Counted from the first letter of the stretch, positions 10,633 through 24,200 are shown. The stretch is 64,000 nucleotides of DNA from Madurella fahalii (GCA_029876055.1 CM056875.1:1178001-1242000); one strand, 5' to 3'. Translations and numbers: made by a program. The notes: generated by a model from the sequence alone, not told the origin.

Positions 10633-12441
10633 TCACGACCGACCGGGTGACGGCGGCGGCAACGGGTTCTGAAACCCCGGTGCCACGGGCGAACTCACAT
10701 CCCACCCAACATCCAGCCCCGCCGCCGTCTGGCCGGCCTGCTGGTTCCGCCGGCCATAATACCCATGCATATTCTCGGCCGCCTCATCCAGGGGCGCCAG
10801 CCCGGCTCCAACCCCCGTCACCGCCGGGCCAGGTCCGCCATCCACGCCCGGCGTCCTCCCATCACTCCTGTTCCTCGCGTGGCCCCCCACACCATACCAG
10901 CCGCCGCCGCCGCCGCCGCCACCACCACCGCCGCTAGTCGTGCTACTCGACCTGCTCCGCGCGCCATAGCGACCGCCCTCGACCGCGCTGGGCAACTCAA
11001 CAAAGCCGGCGGAGCCGTCCAATTCGGGGAGGACGAGCGGGCTGCGCGCGTTGGCGCCGTGGTCGCTCCCCTCGGCCGACAGCTCGCTCGCGTTGCTCTG
11101 CTGGCGCCAGTGGTGGTAGGCGTAGCCTCCGTATTGCTGGCCGCTGTGGGCGCTGCTCTCGGTGTTGCTGCGCATCCGCGCGGGCATCATGGGCTGCTGG
11201 CCGCCGCCGGCGACGTTTTGTCCGTGCACAGGCACATCGAAATAGCCCGGGTTGGAATCCGGGCTGGCGTGTCGGGAGCGGTCGTCGGCAGCCGCCATCA
11301 TGCCGCCGCCGTGGCGGTGGAATATATTCGGGGAGGGGCTGAGACCCGCCGAGTCGGAGCGGCCGCGCGATGCTCCGTGCGCTCCGGGTTGCGGGGTGGC
11401 TGCGGCGCTGGTGCTGGCGTTGCTTGCGACCATCAGGGGGTCGATGCTCATGTCGTCGATGTCGGCTGGTGAGTGGAGCTGTCGACCGTAGTGCTCTACC
11501 TGTGCTTGCGAACGTGATTTGGATTTCTTCCCGCTCGAGGAGCCCTTCTTGGACTCCATGACCTCTTCGACACGTCTCAGCCGCCGGATGATGAGGAAGG
11601 CTGCGATGACCACCACGATCAACAAGACGACCACACCCGCGATGATGCCTCCCAACGCGCCACCGCTTAGACCACCATCGGATTCGTTAGAAGAGTCACT
11701 CGCAGGGAGCTTGGGGACGGCGGTTGGGATATATTTCGCAACCCAACCCATGTCCCATTGGCCAGTGGTCTCAGGGGGGGTGTTGGGGTGACGACGGTCA
11801 CGGCCGTCGTTGTCGTTGTGATAATTTCGTCATCGGACGTCGTTGTGATTGTCTGGATGACTGTACTGGTCACCGGCTCTGTGGAATAGCACGTACGAAA
11901 CCCGCATCCCATCCCGCTCCTGCAACATCCGTAGTTGAGCGAGGATGGACAGAGCGAGTAACCATCCAGACACTGGTATTCGGAGATGCTGGAGCCCGCG
12001 GGAGGGAGGCAGTCCCCATTTGTACAGATATAGCCAACTGGACAGCAGCCACCTAGATCAATTCTGAGTTAATCGTACTAATAGCATTCGCGACGCGCGG
12101 CGCAACTCACCATTCTCCTCGGCAGGGCAGGGGTAATATCCTGAATATCCGCACGCTGTTGTCGGGCTGGCCGTTGCCGCATGGCAAACGTCTGACGCGC
12201 AGTCATAGGAATGGGGACAACAGCCCCCGCCCAAGGACGCCGGGCATAAGTCATAACCAGTCGGGCAAGTCCCTTCGTCTCTCCGCGCTGGGTGCGCCGG
12301 GTGCGCCGTTACCTGCGCTTTTGCGATCCTATGCAGCACATCTTTCCTGTGGCTCCCGGCATACGACGCGCTTGTCTCGCTCCTGAAAAGCGCAGAGAGG
12401 AGCAGCACGACGCACGATGAACACGACCAGATGCTGCGCAT
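10633..12441 (-). CDS. Cys-rich single-pass membrane protein, probable cell-surface sensor type; one frameshift
   Basis: Exon 1 12441-12111 and exon 2 12052-10633, intron 12053-12110 (GTGAGT...GATTAAC...CTAG). The N terminus (from the Met at 12441; an upstream Met at 12480 is possible) is a hydrophobic signal peptide. The ectodomain has about three repeats of the form CPxGYxxCP...GGCC, then a Thr-rich stalk. A Gly/Val/Ile-rich transmembrane helix with a basic stop-transfer IIRRLRR follows, then a long Ser/Gly-rich cytoplasmic tail. This layout resembles fungal wall-stress or WSC/Mid2-like sensors, though no WSC domain was confirmed. The stalk and the transmembrane part lie in different frames; one extra base at the G7 run (11774-11780) joins them and makes 583 residues. 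The role is an inference. Confidence 0.7.
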
Positions 12442-15136
12442 GGCGACCTCGTTCGCTGGCAGACCCGGTCCGCTTATCACCCCTTATCTGCGAGCCGAGG
12501 TTCGCGATCAATTGGATAAAAACAGGGTTCGAGCGGTGATGCGCAAGTGTAACGATGGCGCCGGTCGGGTGGCTAGATCGTCGCCTGTTTTATCGGATCT
12601 CGGGTCGAGGTTTTCGAGCAAGCGGAAGGGACCAGAATTGGGCAGGCAACTCTTTTTGTTCGCTGAGGGGGCTGAGCATGCAGTGCGCCACTATCGGGAG
12701 TTCAAGCGTGGCCGGGGAAGAGGACGCCGGGGCGGGAATTATTTCCACTCTCCACTCAGCCGGAACCCGCGCGCGCTTCCGTGTAGGGCTGAGGAGAGGA
12801 GACAGCGAATGCTTGGGGTAAATGTCTCAGTTTTCTGACTTGTTCGCACGCCAGATCTTGTCGGGCTGATTGGGCGCCGTGTTAAGCTAACCTTTTTCTG
12901 AAGCCAACATTAACGGGGTGACTGGGTAGATCGAAAGGAAGAGATGGCCCAGACTTTCGGGAGCGATCGTCCAATGTTCCCCCATCCGCAAAGCACGAGT
13001 CCCCGGGGAAAGTGTACCTTTGCGGCGACTGGCAGAGGCTCACAGCAAAGCCCGCAATCCCTTGATGACACGGAAGCTACGGGGTGTCCACTTGGCTCCC
13101 CGTCGTGGGCTTCGTGGCGCTGGATCCCCAGCCAGGTGTGCTGTCTCTAGCTCAGCAGGACCGTGATTGGCCTGTCGACGAGGTCGTCGGCGCAAAGCAG
13201 CCCCCAAAGCGAACAAGATTGTGGCACAAGGGCTTGGAGGGTTGTGCGACTCGCCGCTTATCCCGCAAAGGGCAGCTGCGCCGAGTGCAGCGGGCTTGAG
13301 AGGGGTGGGCGAGGCCACCAATGGCTTTGGCGTATCGCCTGCTCGTGAGGGACCGACTGCAGCGGGAGAACTTCGAAGCGGAAGTCGACCACTGCAGGAC
13401 AGAGGCGGGGTAAAGTTCCATATTGGTGCGTCTCTCGGTACATCTGGACGGTGGAGCGAATCCTATAAATGGAGTTGGCTCCCGCGAAGCAGCACAGCAG
13501 CTGGTGTGCGGTCCGTCTCTGCGGGTGCCCGAGCTGACGCCCACCTTACGGACGGCAAAATGCCCCGCAGCAGGGGAAAAGTATGTAAGCGCTTACATCC
13601 CACCATCTGTGAATTCGCGTCCCCCCGTACGCTTTTTAGGCATCACCGTGAACTCCTTCCTAGTTGAGAATTGAAAGTTTGCTGGTGCTTAGATGTGCTG
13701 AAAGCTCAGGTCTTGGGGTTGGCTTTGAGGTTCCGCAGGCAGGTTCTCTCGTCACAACGTCGACATATATCACGTATGTGCATGCCGTGGTGAGCATGCA
13801 GAAGCCATGTTTTGTTTTGACAGCTGCCCCAGCGAAAACCGAGTGGTCCCACCGTTGACAGCTGCGATTTTTGCGTTCCACCCCCCCCAAAAAAAAAAAA
13901 AAAAAAAAACCCAATCAACATTAGGCAACGATTCTTTCCCCACCAATCCCGCGCCCTTGGGCTGCTTCCAGCCACGAGTCTTGTCAACTGCCCGCCACAC
14001 GGGCTTCCACCCCTCATGCGACACATGAAAGTCTGTAGCTTCTTCAATGCAATGGACGTGTCGTGATGAGGCGGGGCACGCCGAAATGGATCCGAGCCCC
14101 GGAGCAGAACGTATCCCAAAATGCTGGCGCCACAACAAGACATGGTTTCGACCTCACGAGATGAATCCGCCCCGACGCAACCTCCGGCTGTTGCTCTTCC
14201 CGTGGGCAGATAAACCAACGGCATATAACGGACACAAACGGCGCTTCCTCTACCTGTCATTGTTCAGCACCGCACCGTGTGTTGGCCCTCGGTCGCGCCG
14301 TGCTGAAGCCACTGCGCCAGTTTCCGGCATGAGATGGGTAAGGTAAACCGCCCCGCGGCCGTTGGCCTCGACCCGTTTGGGGTCCAAGCCAACGATTTCC
14401 GGTTGAAGGCTTGCGTCTAGCGATCAAGCGTCCGATCCAAAGCGATAGGCTCGTGCATGGGGGCCGGGCGCACTGGGTGCATGCGAGCGTCCGCTGTGTG
14501 GGGTGTCGGCTCGGGCATCCGAGACAGCAACCGTGTGCAACACATCTCAGACTGAAAGCCTCCAGTGCACCACCAGTGTCGTGTTTTGTCCGGGCTAGCA
14601 ACGACAGTTCCTTGAACAGTCCCTGCTCCCTCCGGACCGATCGACAGGAACCCCTGCAGCTTTGGTGGCCCAGAATGGACCATCCGCCAGGCCCCGCACT
14701 ACTTCTCCGCATCTGTTTCACGGTCCGGCAAAGAGGAGAGACTTTGCCGAAGCAGGATTGGCATCGTTCATTGGATGTCCTAGACATGGAAGCTCCAGAC
14801 CGAGTCTCGGTTCTCTTGACCTTCACCTCTCGTCACCATTTCCATATGGAATAGGCTGTCCGGAGCATGGCCGGTTAGGATCTTCCGGGTCCGCCAATTT
14901 AAAAGAAGCTGGCTTACCCATCTCCAGGATATCATCCTTGCTATCATCGTTTAAATACCCTTCGTCTGGACAGGGTGGCAATGCCCGCGTTGACCTTCCC
15001 TAGGCAAAAAGAGTGGCCTACCGATCAATACGCACCGCACTCCAGCACTCGGTTGCAGTAGATAGGCGATGAGCGCTCCGACGGGACATAGCCCTACAGA
15101 TCACATCTAATGGGGTAACCGAATAGGGGATAACCT
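12442..15136. other. 2.7-kb spacer, no gene seen
   Basis: Open frames on both strands overlap and have no motifs or matching splice partners. It includes a C8A21 tract (13881-13909) and a perfect 16-bp palindrome (13583-13598). The right end should carry the promoter of the transcription factor starting at 15137. Confidence 0.45.
13583..13598. other. Perfect 16-bp palindrome
   Basis: ATGTAAGCGCTTACAT reads the same on both strands. It could be a dimeric protein-binding site; there is no independent support. Confidence 0.4.
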
Positions 15137-17025
15137 TTGCCGTATGAGGTCAACAGTAGCGCCCTCGGGATCCGCCAACCGCGGCCGGACGCGAAGATGT
15201 TGCTCTACACAAGACTTGCCCCTCCCAAGCAGCCCAAGAGACGATCTAGAGGTGGTACGTTTAAGGATGAGTTGGCCGCGTTGAGACATATGACAATGAG
15301 GCATCAAGTGTCCAGACTGCTGACCACAGCCCTTTATGCTTGACAGGTTGTACATACTGGTACGTGAATCCCTCTCTGCTGACTGCGTGACACGTCTGCT
15401 GCTTTACAGGTCTTGTTTTCTGATCTCCCATGTAGCAAGGAAAAGGTTTGTCCAAGCCGGTCCTAGTGCAGACGCCTACTGACACAACACAGAAGAAGAA
15501 GTGTGACGAAAAGCGACCAAGGTGCACCCGCTGTGCCGAGCATGACGCTGAGTGCGCGTATGAAGCTGTAAAGCCCCGTCAGCGAAGGAGGCGCGAGTCA
15601 GTCGGCACACTTGCCGAGTTTCGTTCGGCTGCCCGACGACTGTCTGAAGCCAGCCAGTTCAGCCATGACACAGACTATTTGGTGCGAGAGGATGGGATTG
15701 TGCTCCATTCGGCTGCTCGCAGGCTGTCCGAAGTCAGCCATTGCAGCCATGACACGGATTACGTGCGAACAGATGGGGCCGACAGCCACGTACTATCTTG
15801 CTATTTAGACGAAACTGTCATTAGCCCATCCGCCAGCGCCTTTGACGGCTTCTCCGGCGCTTGCTTCTCTCCAATCGAGTTTCTTGAGAGTCGTCGGGAA
15901 GAGGCCAACGCCGATCTCCTAACCGACGCCGCCGATGAACCAGAGGCCGCGGTTCAAGACAGCGCCAGTACCACCAGCACCTCAGTGATACCCCGATCAA
16001 CGAGATCTTTACACCCCGATTTGGCCATGATCGCGCCTTACCCAGTCGGGTCCCCGCTCCGCGATTTTTACCTGCCCCCATTCTCCGAGTTCTCAGACCA
16101 GCCGAACCGTCGAGCACTGGTGGACCACTTCTGCAACATCTTGTCCCATCTGATCGTCTTCCGCGAAGAGACAGGCAATCCGTTCCAGCAGCTGATCCTA
16201 CCTCTCACCCGAGGAAGCTCCCCGGTGACCAATGCAATATTCGCGCTCGCTTGCGCGCACCTCGAGTACCGAGGCGTCGAGAACCCAGAAAAATCGCTAT
16301 ACTTTCACAACCGCGCCATTCGGGGCGTCGCACAGCTGATTGAGCAGAACGGCAAGGTCAGCAGGAACGAGATCTTGGCGGCCATCATGCTGTTGGTGTA
16401 CTACGAATGTGTTAGTCTGTATGGTGTTGAGCTGTCAAAAATAGGTGCTAACACGTTTGTAGCTTGTCCAAAAAGGCCACTCCAACATTGTAGCCGGTCA
16501 TTTGAAAGGAGCGCTAACAGTAATGTGTACCATGCCCGATCCGTCAGACTCCACGAGCGTCTTCCTAGAACGGGTATGGAGACCCCCCCGGCTACCGTAG
16601 CCTTCTCATAGCCGAATCCAAACTCATGCAGGAGCTCCAGGCCTTCCGCTTCTACGACGTAATCACGGCGCTCTCAAACGGCACCACCCCGCTCTCAGCA
16701 GCGCTCACGCCGGGCTGCCTCCTCCCGCTCTCCCCTCTCGGCGCCGAACCGACAGCCTCACCGCTTTGCAACGTCGACACGCTCCTGGGCATGGCCACAA
16801 CACTATGGCCCATCATCCACCGGCTCGCCGGCCTGCGCGCGCTCAAGGCCGACCTTGAAGCGGCCATCAACTCCAACGCCGCGCCCTCCAAAACCGCCGT
16901 GCTGCGGACCGAATTCGAGTCGACCGCCCAAGCAATCGAGACAGCACTCCTCCAATGGCAACCGCCCCCACTCCCAGCAGGCTTCATCATCACCCCGCCC
17001 GAGACGGAGATGGCGACGACAACGA

Positions 17026-17058
<33 letters not shown>

Positions 17059-17720
17059 CGGCAGCGGCAGCGGCAGCGACAACGGCAGCTGCAGTGGCAA
17101 CTACCGATGTAGGAGAACCCGACCCCACAGCCGCCGAACCGCCCGCCGAAAGGGCGCGCATCTCGTCCGTTCACCACAACGCCCTCGCCTACCGACACGC
17201 CTCCCTCGTCTACCTGCACCGCACCATCCTCTCGTCTCGGCGATCCCACAGCGTCGTCCAGGCCCACACGCGCTCCGCCCTGCAGCACTGCGTGGCGACG
17301 GTGCGGCATGGCGGACCCATGTCGGCGCTGCTCTGGCCGCTGTTTGTGTCGGCGTGCGAGGCCGTCACGGAGGAGGACCGGGGCCTTGCGGAGAAGGCTT
17401 TTGCGGCTATTGATAGGAGGCAGGGGATGCGGAATATTGACCGCGCGTGGGGAATTGTGAGGGAGGTTTGGCGCAGGGGTGATGCTTTGGAAGGGGAAGA
17501 GGAGGGGGAAGGAAGGGGAGGTGGGGATGAGGGTGGGGAGGAGTTGTGGTATGTCTCTTTTTCTTTTTTCTTTTTTTTTCTTCCTTCTCTCGTTCAGTTT
17601 GGTTTCCGGGCGGGCGTCTCAGAAGTAACTACATTCACAATGGGTGATGTGACTGACAATGTTCTTTTTTCTAGGCGGCAAGTGAGCAGGGAGATGGGGG
17701 TTAGCATCGTGTTTGGGTGA
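15137..17720 (+). CDS. Zn2Cys6 transcription factor, fungal-specific (707 aa)
   Basis: A DNA-binding nuclear regulator. Exons: 15137-15254, 15347-15359 (13 nt), 15436-15445 (10 nt), 15493-16410, 16463-16573, 16641-17548, 17675-17720, summing to 2124 nt. Joining the first four rebuilds a basic stretch and a perfect zinc cluster C-x2-C-x6-C-x6-C-x2-C-x6-C starting [18 protein letters not shown], followed by RQRRRR. After a linker with a 28-residue tandem duplication comes a helical region like the Fungal_trans_2 class (segments [25 protein letters not shown]), ending in [16 protein letters not shown] Thr/Ala-rich stretch is coded by a (CGACAG)n tract near 17022-17085. An in-frame Met at 15197 is an alternative start. 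Targets are unknown; similar proteins are often annotated after Neurospora acr-2. Confidence 0.85.
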
Positions 17721-20700
17721 GCTTGACGGCGAAGAAGGAAGTGGGAAGTCAGGGGGGTGCGGCTACGCTTGGAGCGAGTCAGCCCTTGTCCTTGAGCGCA
17801 AGGACGGCTGAGAAACGGGGCAGCTGGCTCGATGCCTCCGTCCCCCAGACTGCTGCTGTGTGCATGGCTCAATGGGGTGAGGCAAACGCCAGTATGGCTT
17901 CGGCTCACATGATGGACCTGTCTCATCTGATCCGAAGCCAGGCGCGATTTTGGCGGGAAGAAGTTATGGCAAAACGACCAATATCATGTTAGAAGGCTGC
18001 CTCTCGCTGACGGCCCAGCCTGGAGTCCCTCCACGACCCGGAGAGGACGGCAACGGGTCTATCAGTCAGCAGGGACTCAGCAGAACAAGTCAGCGGCTGG
18101 CCTGCAGGCGACCAGCGAACTGGCAATGCCCATACTACGCGACGTTCCATATACCGTGTCACAGCTGCCGCTACTGTCGTTCTCCGAGGGCGCCCACGGG
18201 CGGAATGGCGTAGGACAACCGGATGCCACCCGTGTCGCATTGCACCATCCTTCAACGGCAGCAATTCTGTGACGCCACAGTCCCTAGCCACGCGTGTGGG
18301 ATCCCCCCGGAAGCCGGCATCGCGGATGGCACATCGGAGCGTGTCCTTGGTGTGGCAGTGAAACACAGCCGGATTTTACCTTGCGGCAACCGATTGGAGA
18401 GCTGGGATCATGTGTGCGTGTTGGAGGAGATGTTGTGTATCACTATCTTCTGGGTATCCGTTTGGGATAGGGAGCAGTGCTGATGTTGGCCATGGTATCG
18501 TGTTGCTGAAGGTGGCTGAATACCAGAACTTCAAGGCGCATGGGAAGGCTGCAGTTCGCAATGGCATGCTCCAGTCCCATGGAGCGGGCTAGGGAGCGAT
18601 CTGAATTTCCTGCCTGCTTGAAACCCGAAAGATAGACAAAAACGCAAATCATGTGGGGGGAGTTCATGGCTTCCCCTTTTAGGCTATTATTTCCTGCAAA
18701 GTCTAGAATCCCACTCGTTCGCATTTCCAGCTGGGACACGTCCAGGCGGGGTTTGAATGCGCATCGCTTACGGGATATAGACAGCAGAGACGAGGGCGTC
18801 TTCATCCGTGTCCTTGCCAGTCATTCACGCAGGAGTTTCCCGCACCAGCGAGCGGGCTTGTGCGACATGGTGGGTATGTACCCGACAGCCGTCTCGGTCT
18901 TTCCCGGTGTCGAGGCCCGGTGAGATCTGTAATTGGTTGTAGGGCAGCTGCAGGGCTACAAGCTGGAAGCTGCACTGGGAACATCACCGCGTGCCCCGTC
19001 TTCTGCTGACTGGACGGGGCCGAGGACGAAAGACATCCGGCCGGGCGCAGGCGGACTACATCAACTAAGCCCGCTTTGGTTTAGGAGTGCCCAACGATCT
19101 GTACTACTACGATAACGTACTTTGCTGGGCCGCTGCTCTGACCCTCCCCAGATATATATCTAGCCTTGTCCCGGAGGCCACCTTTCTCTGAGCATCCTCA
19201 CGGTACCGGTGCGACGAGGCACGCAGCGGGGGTAGGGCAACTCAGATATGGAAAACACGTCCCGGGGCGTAGAAGGATAAGGCGGGGGGAAATGCAGGAG
19301 GGAAAGACCCGGCTCGCAGGGCGTGCTTGTCCGGGCCGGAGGGTTCGAAGCTCCTTCCGCGCAGAAGACTGGCATGACGCTTAGCCGCTTGCAGCTAAGG
19401 GAGGAGACCTGGCAGAGTCGCATCATGACCTGATGGTCTGCAGGAGCCGCCGCGCGCAACCCTATACCCAGAGATTTCTTCTTGGTTTTATTGTCTCGTC
19501 GTTGCATCCGCGGCAGATATGTCATGCTTACAGATTTTTCTTTTCTGTGAGCACCGACCCAGTGGAGAGATATCGGGGCCATGCTCCCGTCAGGGGAAGC
19601 CACTCGGGGAAAATGGAGCCGATCGGGCCCTCTCCACACCCCGCCAGGGCAGCAGTTAGGTGCGCACAGACCATCACGACGGAACACAGTCGGCCTTCGA
19701 CCGCATGGAATGTGGCATGGAGCCAACCTAACAGACAGCCAGCTCGACTCGATGCGACACGAGTCCTGCTCAGAATCCCCTTGTCCGTCCCCAGGGAAAA
19801 CGACAGCCTGCACAAGCGGGAGACAGGGCATACGTCGCAAATGCCGGAACAGCTCATCATGGTGAGCACCAAAATGCGCCCATAACCCACCTGCGCTGCA
19901 GCTATTGGTGAGTCGGATTGGAACCCGCGTGCGACTGCTCCTCCGCTGGAGACCCCCGGTGGCCAGCAACAGCTGCACGAATTGACGCGGCAGTGAGACC
20001 TTCGCTTCCCGAGTCATTGCCAGTGGGAAGCCGGAGGCAACCCCGGGCCTGGCGACTAACATGCCGTATATAGTGCAGCTGGTGCACGTACAGCCGTGAA
20101 GCACTCCCTCGGATTCTTACAGTATTGCAATGGTACAGTACAGGGCATTTGTACAAGTCTAGGTGGAGAGTGGAATGAGGGGTCGAGCAACAAGCCGTGC
20201 GGTTATCTCAATTATCAGAACTGAAATGAAGCTAACGTGAGCCGGACATGCATGGGGGCAATGGCTCAACCGACGGGCAGCACACATAGATTATGTCTCA
20301 TGCTTCTTTAGTTCTGGGAGCTTTTGGGCTACTCCCGTTAGCCTGCTTTTTGCCAACGTCCCGCCTGTCAAACAGCCCAACCGTCCTGAGGCTCGCGGCT
20401 GCTTGAACAGGGACGACGCAGCCGGCGCTACGTCTCGTTCTTCCAAGTTTGCCGTCCCCTTTTCCCCATCTTTTCCCCTACCTAGCTCACACAAGTCCCT
20501 TCGGCTACTGGCCCTTCCCCCAATTTTCCTGCGCTTACCCTCCCTCCACTCTCTCCAAACGCCGCGGATCTTCTCTCCTTTGGCACCCTTTTTTTTTTCT
20601 TGCCTATCTATAGGTGCGGTACGAAACGTATAGCACGGTACCTTGGCTCGCCATATTCCCGTGCAAGGGCATGTCTGGCAGACCGACTCCCGTCGCGCCA

Positions 20701-21200
20701 ACTCCAACCTGTCTCCCTGGCCTTGACCCTTAACCAACCCGCGCGCGCAAAAAGCTGCCGAGGAACACCGAGTCTCCGCAGAAGGAGCTGATTCTCGGTC
20801 GCCCAACCTGCCCTCTGGCATTGCATTGACAGACCTTATCTGCACCTCACTACCCCAAACTGGCAACCCAAAAAAAGGAAAAAGAAAAAAAAAAAAAAAA
20901 AAGATGACTTCCTCCACGCCCCTCCACGTCTTGTCCGCATTATGACCACGCTGCTGTGCGTCTGTTGATCGCCACCAACTCCGACTCGGTGGATCGCGTT
21001 CTCACGCCGCAGCGCCAAGCCCAGTCTCGCTCTCATTCTCTCATCTCTCGCTCCATAGCCACCGTCGTGGCCGATCTCTGCCTACCGACTGCCGCTCAAG
21101 TCGAACCCCGGGCCGCCCGCCATTGAGGACTCACTCCACAGAGTCCGCTCCAGCGCTGCTCAGCAATTCACCATGAACTTGCTATAAAGGAGCGCCCGAA
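17721..21200. other. 3.5-kb intergenic region upstream of the large transcription factor
   Basis: No gene is supported. The longest frame (minus 19160-20104) is Arg/Pro/Ser-rich, has no motif and is covered by other frames. The last 700 bp is pyrimidine-rich with poly-A (about 20884-20903), as in fungal promoters and 5' UTRs. Such length ahead of a regulator gene is common and probably holds its control region and leader. Confidence 0.5.
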
Positions 21201-24200
21201 ATGACCAACCCGACTCAAAGAGCCCTGCCGCCGCCCAAGCAAATCCGTTTTGTCAACAACCAAGGCCAACCGCCGTCCAAGCGACGGAGGATCAATGCAG
21301 CGTATGTCTCCCCTTCCCTTGTCTGCTTCCCCATCGTGGTGCTGTGACAGGGGCCCCGCGCCGCCAAGATCCAAGATCCAAGATCCAGGAATTGCATTCT
21401 AAGATGGTGTCAGATGCTTGACGTGCCGCAAGAGGAAAACGCGCTGTGCCGGTGAGAGGCCTGTCTGCTCGACTTGCGCGAAAAATGGGCACGTTTGTCT
21501 TGGGTACACGGGGGTCATGGAGAGGAGGAAGGACGAGAGCGGGGGAGAGGGTTTTGTGGTGCCGAAAGTTGAATGCGCTACACCGGTTATGCCAAGCATT
21601 GATATCGTCGACGACTATCTGGACGACGATGACGAGGAGGTGGCCCGCCGTCACTGGAAGAGCCAGACGGCGCCGCGAACAGCGGGCTTCGTCGACCACG
21701 ACGCCGCGTCGAGACGCGATTCCAACTCGAGCGACACCGTGACGCCTGGCAAGCCGCGGAAGCGCAGCAATGAATGGGACCAGGATGGCAGCCCTCAGGG
21801 CTCGGCCAAGGCCGCCAGACGGTCCAACTACGCACCTAATTCGTCGTACTCGGAAGACGGCCGAAGCTCCAACAACCGCTCGCCCGTCCAGCGCCACACC
21901 GAGAGTCACCGCATGCCCTATTTCCGGTATTTTGGACCCACCGCCATAGTTCCCGGGTTCAAGCAGATGGTGGTGAACGTTTATCGCGACAGGCGCAAGA
22001 GCAGAGGCAGCTCCTTCTCGACAACCTCTCCGGGGTCGTTCTTTGGCTACGGCACGTCGCACAACCATCTTTCGCATCACGAGACCATTGTCGAGACGCT
22101 AGAGGACTTGCCCGTGTACGACGTGAACGCTCCTGGTCCCGTCCATCCTCTGATCACGTCGCTCGTCGACACCTTCTTCCACCATCTCGGCTGCAACTAC
22201 CTGTTCCTGCACAAAGAGAGGTTTGTCCGCATGTTGAACGAGAAACGGATCGAGCCCGTCCTCGTCGACTCGGTGTGCGCTCTCGCCGCCCGCTTCTCGG
22301 AGCAGCCCATCTTCGCCAATGAGCAAGACGACAGGATGAAACGGTCAGAATACGGACACGTCTTTGCCCAGCGCGCCAAGGCCGCCATTGTCGACACCTT
22401 CCCATGCCCCTCGGTTGCTGCTGTCCAGGCAAGCCTGCTCATGGCGTACGAGAGCTTCGGCGCGAACCAGGACAGCGCGCTGTGGATGTACCTCGGCATT
22501 GCCATCCGGATGGCTGTCGATCTGGGCCTTCAGAAGATGGAGGGCGTCAAGTATCAAGGGGAACGTGACCCGTGGTACACGAGGAGCTGGAGCCGCAAGA
22601 ACACGGATGAGCCAGACGGGCCGGGGACCAAGCAGAACGAGGAAGAGACGCTCAGCCCGGAGGAGCAGCTCGAGGTGGAGCAAGAGCGCATCGATACCTT
22701 CTGGGCCGTCTTCGTCCTGGACCGCGTCATCTCGTCGGGCACGGGCAGGCCCGTGACATTCCGGGACGACGACTACGAGCTCTCTCTCCCTGCGCCAACC
22801 GTTGACCCGGTTTCGGGCTGGCCCGCTCCGTTTCCCACCTTTATCGAGATCATCCATCTGTATGGCCGCGTGTCCGATGTCCTCAACAATATCCGGAATG
22901 CCAACGACCTCACCGACGCCAAGATGGCCAAGCTCGCCCGGATGGAGCACGATCTGACAGCCATGTACCAGAAACAAGACGAGCGCCTCCATTTCAATGC
23001 TGTCAACTTCCGCGAATATGTGAACGCAAACCAAGGCACCATCTTCATTCTGTTACACTTCTGGTTTCACGCGCTGATCATTGTCCTTCATCAACCCACG
23101 CTGCTGACACCATTCCACAACCTGAAGCCCACCCAGCTGCTGCCGAACAGCCGCGAACTCTCCATGTCAAGCGCCAAGACGATCGCTGATATTCTGGCCT
23201 TCGCCGAGTTGATCGACCCCAAAAGCTTCGTTGGCAATCCTTTCACATCACAGCCGATATACATCGCCGCGTGCGCCTTCCTGATGGAGTCCGGGGCCAA
23301 CGCCTCCCAGCTCCCGTCGCGGGAGGTTTCGCCGTCGCCGGATGCTAAAGGCGACCACAAATCAGGTCCTGGAAGATATGGTCCAAGCAACGACTCGAGA
23401 CACGCGAAGCACTCCCTTCTGGCATCGGCTGCCAACCAAAACTACCAGCGTTGCTACAAATCGCTGCAACAACTCGAGCAGTACTGGGAAGGCGTCGGCT
23501 ACATTCTCAATGCTCTAGACCAGAAGTCAAAGGGAATATGGGACTGCGAGACGTACACAAACGAGGAATACGAAGCCATAAAGCTGTCGCGGCGGGGGTC
23601 ATTCAGCCGCTTGCCCAGATTCGACCATCCTGCATCGCCCAATGTCCCGCCCATTGCATATTCTCTCACAGGCACCACCAACTCCCCCAACTCTAACCTT
23701 ACAGTGCTGTTCCAAGGCAACCCCACGCCGTCCGGTAGTGCTGCGCCTGCTACACTCTTCCCTCCTCCTCCTCCTCCTCCTCCTCCTCCTCCTCCGCCGC
23801 CGCCGCCGCCACCCCCACCTTCAATCCCTGTATCCGTGGCAACGCCTCCCGGCAACATGATCTACGATCCCATCCGGCAGAGCCTCCCCGAAGCATCCCC
23901 CGCATTCCCCCCGTCGTACCTGCAGCCCAACGTCTCGGCCGTGCGGCACCAGCCACACCCCTCTAAGGCGGACCGTGTGTTACAGTCAGCAGCGATCGGG
24001 AAGACGCACATCAAGTTCGAGACGTCACCGCCAAGCGACATGGGAGTTCCCAGTCCATCCAACGATCCAAAGCTGCACATGCACGGTCCGAACGGTCACG
24101 GCAGCATGTCGCGGTCCGCCCACGGACCCCTCCACCAGCCATCGTACACACCCTCGTCGCATCATCACTCTGCCTACGCATCTTCGGGAGTTCCTGGGGA

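Noticed and set aside
19160..20104. 314-codon minus-strand open frame
   Set aside because: No motif, unnatural Arg/Pro/Cys-rich composition, overlapped on the other strand by comparable frames, no splice context.
20291..20917. 208-codon minus frame starting in poly-T
   Set aside because: It lies in the pyrimidine-rich leader of the downstream transcription factor; the Phe run is simply the poly-A tract read in reverse.
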